NCBI GenBank assembly: GCA_020161935.1
Contig: JAIUNI010000012.1
Coordinates: 1 to 64,000, forward strand
Direction of reading: 5' to 3'
Origin: Chloroflexota bacterium
GTDB taxonomy: Bacteria > Chloroflexota > Anaerolineae > Aggregatilineales > Phototrophicaceae
Length of the DNA stretch: 64,000 nucleotides
Shown here: piece after piece, positions 60,620-64,000 of the stretch
How positions within the stretch are numbered: the stretch's first letter is position 1
Layout of the letters: each line of letters begins with the position of its first letter
Notes under the pieces: generated by a model
What the model was told of the DNA's origin: nothing
Seen by the model: the letters and a program-made list of their open reading frames with translations, nothing else
The model's database searches: none
Made by a program: the position numbers and the translations under genes

Positions 60620-61918
60620 ATGTCTCAATATCGACTTTCGCTCCCCTCAAGTTCGTTTTCACGGTCGCGCCAAATCGGGTGCTTACCGATTGCGGCCGCT
60701 GGTGTACTCTTCGGTATCCTCTTTTGGGTGATCATGGGTACGTCCAACGTTGATGGGGCAACCCAACAAGCACCGCTGCCGACATCTACAATTTCCACAC
60801 TGATCGAAGCGCAGCCCACGTTACCCGCAAATGTTACCCGCTATCCTGAGTTAATTACCGCCCTGCAAAATGGCAACATCGAAACGGCGATCTCGCTCAT
60901 TCAGGCTATCGAGTCGTCGCGGCGTGATGATGTGAAAATGTTGAGTATGGGTGTACGGCTGATGCTCGACCACCTATATGTGATCGACGCGACCGATTTC
61001 CAGATGCCGAGCGTCCGAGCAAAGATGGATGCCGCGTTGGCGGTGGCTGACCGTGCAATTGCCGCCGCACCGGATTTGCCCGATGGCTGGGCAGCCAAGG
61101 CGCTCGCGCTGAATTGGGCTTACCAGACGGATGAGGCGGTTGCTGCCATCCAACAGGCGCGCGACCGTGATCCTAATCATCCGGCAGTACTGGCTGTTGC
61201 GGCGGAGATTGATGTCGAACGTGGGAATTATGCACAGGCTCAGGCTTTGCTTGACCAATCGATTGCTCATGCCGAGGCTGCCAATCCGCCTAATCGTTCA
61301 GCATTGGCACGAGCATATTATGTGCGCGGCAATATCGAGCAAATCTTAGGACACCCTGACGAGGCGATTGCCGCTTACGAGGCTGCGATGGCGATCAGCA
61401 GTTCGCCATATGACATCCATGATCCGTGGATGGTTGTTCCACCGGGGTATATCCTGTATCAGCTTGGCCCTATTTATCTTTTTCAAGGGCAGGGTGATAT
61501 TGCACTCCGGCAATATACGGATGCGCTTTCGGTTGATCGACAAGATGCGTTTCTCTTTTACCTACGCGGACGGGTTTACCGTTTTCGGGGGGATTTCACC
61601 AGTGCTAAGGCCGAATTCCAACGGTGTATTCAGATGGATATTCAGCAGTGGCGCTGCTGGCGTAACCAAGCACAGATTGCGTATGAAGCGGGCGACTGGC
61701 GAGCAGTAATAGGCTATCTCCAACCGATTATTGATGATAACTCGCAGATTTCTGATGACTATTATTATCAAGGGGCTGCATCCATCGAACTGAACCGGTG
61801 TGATCAAGGTGTCCCCTACCTTGAACGCGGTATCGAGCTTTTTGGTACGGCTACAGGCACCCCAACGTGGACGATTACCGACTTCACTTCTGCTTTACAA
61901 CGCTGTAACACCCCTTAA
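60620..61918 (+). CDS. Membrane-anchored TPR protein
   Basis: 432 residues. One membrane helix near 22-42 (LPIAAAGVLFGILFWVIMG), then a Thr/Pro linker and TPR repeats (about 85-400: ALNWAYQTDEAVAAIQQARD, YVRGNIEQILGHPDEAIAAYEAAM, YLRGRVYRFRGDFTSAKAEF). The repeats should face outside. No ribosome-binding site precedes the ATG. It is divergent from the crotonase operon. Function unknown. Confidence 0.8.
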   Translation: MSQYRLSLPSSSFSRSRQIGCLPIAAAGVLFGILFWVIMGTSNVDGATQQAPLPTSTISTLIEAQPTLPANVTRYPELITALQNGNIETAISLIQAIESSRRDDVKMLSMGVRLMLDHLYVIDATDFQMPSVRAKMDAALAVADRAIAAAPDLPDGWAAKALALNWAYQTDEAVAAIQQARDRDPNHPAVLAVAAEIDVERGNYAQAQALLDQSIAHAEAANPPNRSALARAYYVRGNIEQILGHPDEAIAAYEAAMAISSSPYDIHDPWMVVPPGYILYQLGPIYLFQGQGDIALRQYTDALSVDRQDAFLFYLRGRVYRFRGDFTSAKAEFQRCIQMDIQQWRCWRNQAQIAYEAGDWRAVIGYLQPIIDDNSQISDDYYYQGAASIELNRCDQGVPYLERGIELFGTATGTPTWTITDFTSALQRCNTP

Positions 61919-61974
61919 TTTTCCTCTTTGCCAGCCAATTTTAAGGTGGTAGATTCGCCTCCTACGGGAGCAAT

Positions 61975-62003
61975 TTGCCAAACAAAACCCCTTTTGCTAC
62001 AAT
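61975..62003 (+). promoter_or_regulatory. Promoter of the SH3-glycosidase gene
   Basis: TTGCCA (61975-61980), a 17-base spacer, TACAAT (61998-62003); start expected near 62010, with a leader of about 120 bases. Confidence 0.65.
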
Positions 62004-62041
62004 GCGCCACGATTTGGGGCATAACTTGTTAAAACATGGGG

Positions 62042-62090
62042 GGCGCATTGCAAAACTGGGGACTTGCGTTTTGCTCTGCGCCGTTTTTAT
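62042..62090 (+). terminator. Long terminator-like hairpin in the leader
   Basis: GGCGCA (62042-62047) with TGCGCC (62077-62082), inner GCAAAAC (62050-62056) with GTTTTGC (62068-62074), 11-base loop, then GTTTTTATG. It lies between the promoter and the ATG of the next gene, so it is either a late terminator of the TPR gene or an attenuator. Confidence 0.65.
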
Positions 62091-62130
62091 GTACAGTGCT
62101 TAAAAATTAGGATGCTTAGAAGAGGGATTG

Positions 62131-63816
62131 ATGCGACGGATCGCGCTGTGGATGTTACTGCTAGGAACCTTGTTCGGGGGATCGCTGGTTTTTGCTCAAG
62201 GCGGTTTGCTCACCACCATTACGAGTGACGCAAAGTTCCGCGATGGGCCGGGTACCGACTTTTACGTGTTGGGTGTCGCCAAAGCCGGAACAACGATTTT
62301 GTTGGATGGCCGCGCCCCCGGTGGCGGTTGGGTACGCGGGATTACCCCCGACGCGAAAATTGGCTGGGTGGTCGAAACGGCGGTGGCTGCCAGCGCCGCT
62401 GAAATCGAAGCGCTGCCTAAAGTCTGGATTGATACCCCGTTTGGCCTGAGTGCGCCTGCGGGTAACGGTGGTATTGAAGTGCCTGCGGCTGCGCCCCCTG
62501 CGGAAAGCAGCGCCCCGACAGCAGTACCCCAAGAACAGCAGCCCGCCGCGCCGGTCGCGTCTGCGGGTGGGCCGGGGATTGAGGTACAAGTCGGCAGCAA
62601 CGTCAACATGCGGGATAACCCCGATGGGAATGTCATCGCCCGCGCGTTAGCCAACCAGCCGTTTATCGTGGACGGACGCAGCGCTGACCAAGCGTGGGTG
62701 CGGGGTACGTTACCCGATGGCGCGAAAGGTTGGATTGTCGTTCGTTATGTCATCATTTCGGGTCAACAGGTGGCTGATCTACCGGTGGTGGAGGGTGGAG
62801 CCAGTGGCGCACCTGCCGCCGCGCCCGCTGCTCCAGCGAGTGACCCTGCCGCCGCAGCGCCGCCCGTGGTGGCAGCCGTGAGTACCACGCCGATTCGTGG
62901 CTTTAGCTACGGTGGGCATGTCGGCGATTTTGGTGACGGCGCGGTGAACGCCATGCGCCTCGCGGGGATGACGTGGGCGAAGCGCCAGTGGCGTTACATC
63001 GCCGGTCAAAACCCCAACGACGTGGCGGGTATGATTAACGACGCGCACGCCAAAGGGTTCCGCATCCTGATCGGTATCGTCGGGCAGCCGGGCGATGTCA
63101 ACAACGGCGGTTACTTCGATCAATACGCCTCGTTCGTCGCGGGTGTCGCGGCGCTCGGCGCGGACGCGATTGAAGTGTGGAACGAGATGAATATCGACCG
63201 CGAATGGCCGTCGGGCAGCATCGACCCCGGTTTGTATACCGACCTGCTGCGCCGTTCGTATAACGCCATCAAAGGGGCGAACCCCGGCACGATGGTCATC
63301 AGCGGTGCGCCCGCGCCGACTGGCTTCTTTGGCGGGTGCAGCCCCGGCGGCTGCGACGACAGCAACTATATCGCGGGGATGGCGGCGGCGGGTGCGGCGA
63401 ACTACATGGACTGCCTCGGCCTCCACTATAACGAAGGGATTGTCGGCCCCAACCAGACCAGCGGTGACCCGCGCGGGAACGGTGGTTACTTCACTCGCTA
63501 CTTCTGGGGCATGATTAACACCTATTCGAAGGCGTTTCGCAATGCGCGGCCTTTGTGCTTCACCGAACTCGGCTACCTGACACCGGAAGGCTTCCCACCG
63601 CTGCCCGGTTCATTCGGTTGGGCAGAGAATGTCACGGTCGGGCAGCAAGCCTCGTGGCTTGACCAAGCAGTATCGCTTTCGCGCAACAGCGGCAAGGTCA
63701 AGCTGCTGATCGTTTGGAATGTCGATTTCACCAATTATGGCGATGACCCGATGGCGGGTTATGCCATCATTCGCCCCGGCGGTGGCTGCCCCGCCTGCGA
63801 GGCGCTTGCGAACTAA
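62131..63816 (+). CDS. Secreted SH3-domain protein with clan GH-A glycosidase-like domain
   Basis: 561 residues. ATG 62131 with AGAGGGA upstream; the first 23 residues are a signal peptide. Two bacterial SH3 domains (about 27-95, SDAKFRDGPGTDFYVLG; 148-215, GSNVNMRDNPDGNVIAR) are joined by Pro/Ala-rich linkers to a TIM-barrel-like domain (about 250-555). There IEVWNEMNIDREW puts acid/base E352 after an Asn, and LCFTELGYLT puts nucleophile E479 at the strand-7 place, the clan GH-A pattern. It should bind the cell wall by SH3 and cleave a polysaccharide outside the cell. The family within GH-A is uncertain. Confidence 0.82.
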   Translation: MRRIALWMLLLGTLFGGSLVFAQGGLLTTITSDAKFRDGPGTDFYVLGVAKAGTTILLDGRAPGGGWVRGITPDAKIGWVVETAVAASAAEIEALPKVWIDTPFGLSAPAGNGGIEVPAAAPPAESSAPTAVPQEQQPAAPVASAGGPGIEVQVGSNVNMRDNPDGNVIARALANQPFIVDGRSADQAWVRGTLPDGAKGWIVVRYVIISGQQVADLPVVEGGASGAPAAAPAAPASDPAAAAPPVVAAVSTTPIRGFSYGGHVGDFGDGAVNAMRLAGMTWAKRQWRYIAGQNPNDVAGMINDAHAKGFRILIGIVGQPGDVNNGGYFDQYASFVAGVAALGADAIEVWNEMNIDREWPSGSIDPGLYTDLLRRSYNAIKGANPGTMVISGAPAPTGFFGGCSPGGCDDSNYIAGMAAAGAANYMDCLGLHYNEGIVGPNQTSGDPRGNGGYFTRYFWGMINTYSKAFRNARPLCFTELGYLTPEGFPPLPGSFGWAENVTVGQQASWLDQAVSLSRNSGKVKLLIVWNVDFTNYGDDPMAGYAIIRPGGGCPACEALAN

Positions 63817-63917
63817 CGCGCAGTGCCGCCATGTAGAAGGGGCGGCCTGAATTTTTGTCAAACAGCTAGAAGCCGGATGCAGTATGATGAAGGGCTGATA
63901 GCCAAGAGGAATGTTGA

Positions 63918-64000
63918 ATGCCAGAGAACGAACTTAAAAAGACTGATACTAATCCTGTGCCGCTTCCACCGATTGACGTGCAGGATATCACCCCACCCCC
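63918..64000 (+). CDS. Start of a further gene, cut by the window edge
   Basis: ATG 63918 follows AAGAGGA at seven bases. The visible 27 codons (MPENELKKTDTNPVPLPPID...) are polar and Pro-rich, as in the cytoplasmic N-terminus of a membrane protein. Another ATG at 63911 stops after eight codons. Identity unknown. Confidence 0.55.
   Translation, partial: MPENELKKTDTNPVPLPPIDVQDITPP

Noticed and set aside
1..64000. tRNA genes
   Set aside because: None was seen by eye when looking for the TTCGA/TTCAA arm with matching acceptor stems; a dedicated tRNA search would be needed to exclude them.

Overview
This 64 kb window looks like a chromosomal piece of a Chloroflexota bacterium, most likely of the Anaerolineae type. 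The base composition is moderately GC-rich. Signal peptides and lipoboxes are simple, and the gene set fits: DUF4349 lipoprotein, DUF2809, large Ser/Thr kinases with TPR repeats, an SH3-containing secreted glycosidase, and a pheST operon under a T-box. This placement rests on gene content and family resemblance only. No complete 16S gene is present; the window opens inside a 5S rRNA gene, so an rRNA operon ends here.

Layout. 1-8.4 kb: after the 5S gene and a bidirectional terminator, a run of minus-strand genes (two acetyltransferases, an EamA exporter, a TPR protein, a radical SAM protein, a DUF2809/lipase pair and an AAA ATPase/DUF4349 lipoprotein pair). 8.5-12.9 kb: plus-strand genes for a NitT/TauT-like ABC importer (fused permease and an ATPase with an extra C-terminal domain), a methyltransferase and a small P-loop kinase. 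12.9-14.1 kb: a noncoding, repeat-dense island. 14.2-18.6 kb: a SanA-like protein, then a minus-strand glycosyltransferase, DinB and CheR-TPR genes. 18.7-26 kb: exported proteins (a 1256-residue beta-rich protein, a beta-propeller di-heme cytochrome, a degenerate polysaccharide deacetylase) and an FHA protein. 26-35.3 kb: a signalling and proteostasis block (membrane Ser/Thr kinase, ClpC-type unfoldase, 1372-residue kinase-TPR protein, SHOCT protein). 35.4-40.2 kb: DtxR regulator, a metal-knuckle orphan, an HNH nuclease, small HTH genes and a DUF6544 pair. 40.2-45.2 kb: the T-box-pheS-pheT operon. 45.2-52 kb: secreted propeller proteins, a second copy of the repeat island, and a sugar oxidoreductase/isomerase operon. 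52-56.3 kb: a PadR-regulated ABC-2 drug-type exporter. 56.9-64 kb: a CcrM-type adenine methyltransferase, a minus operon (crotonase, methyltransferase, lipoprotein), a TPR protein, a secreted GH-A-like glycosidase and the start of one more gene.

The most unusual part is the pheST operon, which is interrupted twice. Between the T-box terminator and pheS sits a small four-helix-bundle (23S-intervening-sequence type) gene between inverted arrays of AGTC/CAGTC motifs; the right array supplies the pheS ribosome-binding site. Between pheS and pheT sits a decayed DUF559 endonuclease-like gene bounded by about 40-bp, near-identical, REP-like inverted repeats. The same repeat families recur in the intergenic islands at 12.9-14.1, 36.8-36.9 and 47.0-47.7 kb. 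I read these as gene-carrying, nonautonomous repeat cassettes that settle in expression-neutral spots. That is an inference, but the inverted repeats and the gene remains are directly visible.

Start codons were chosen from visible Shine-Dalgarno sequences where these decide, so several genes begin downstream of the longest open frame.
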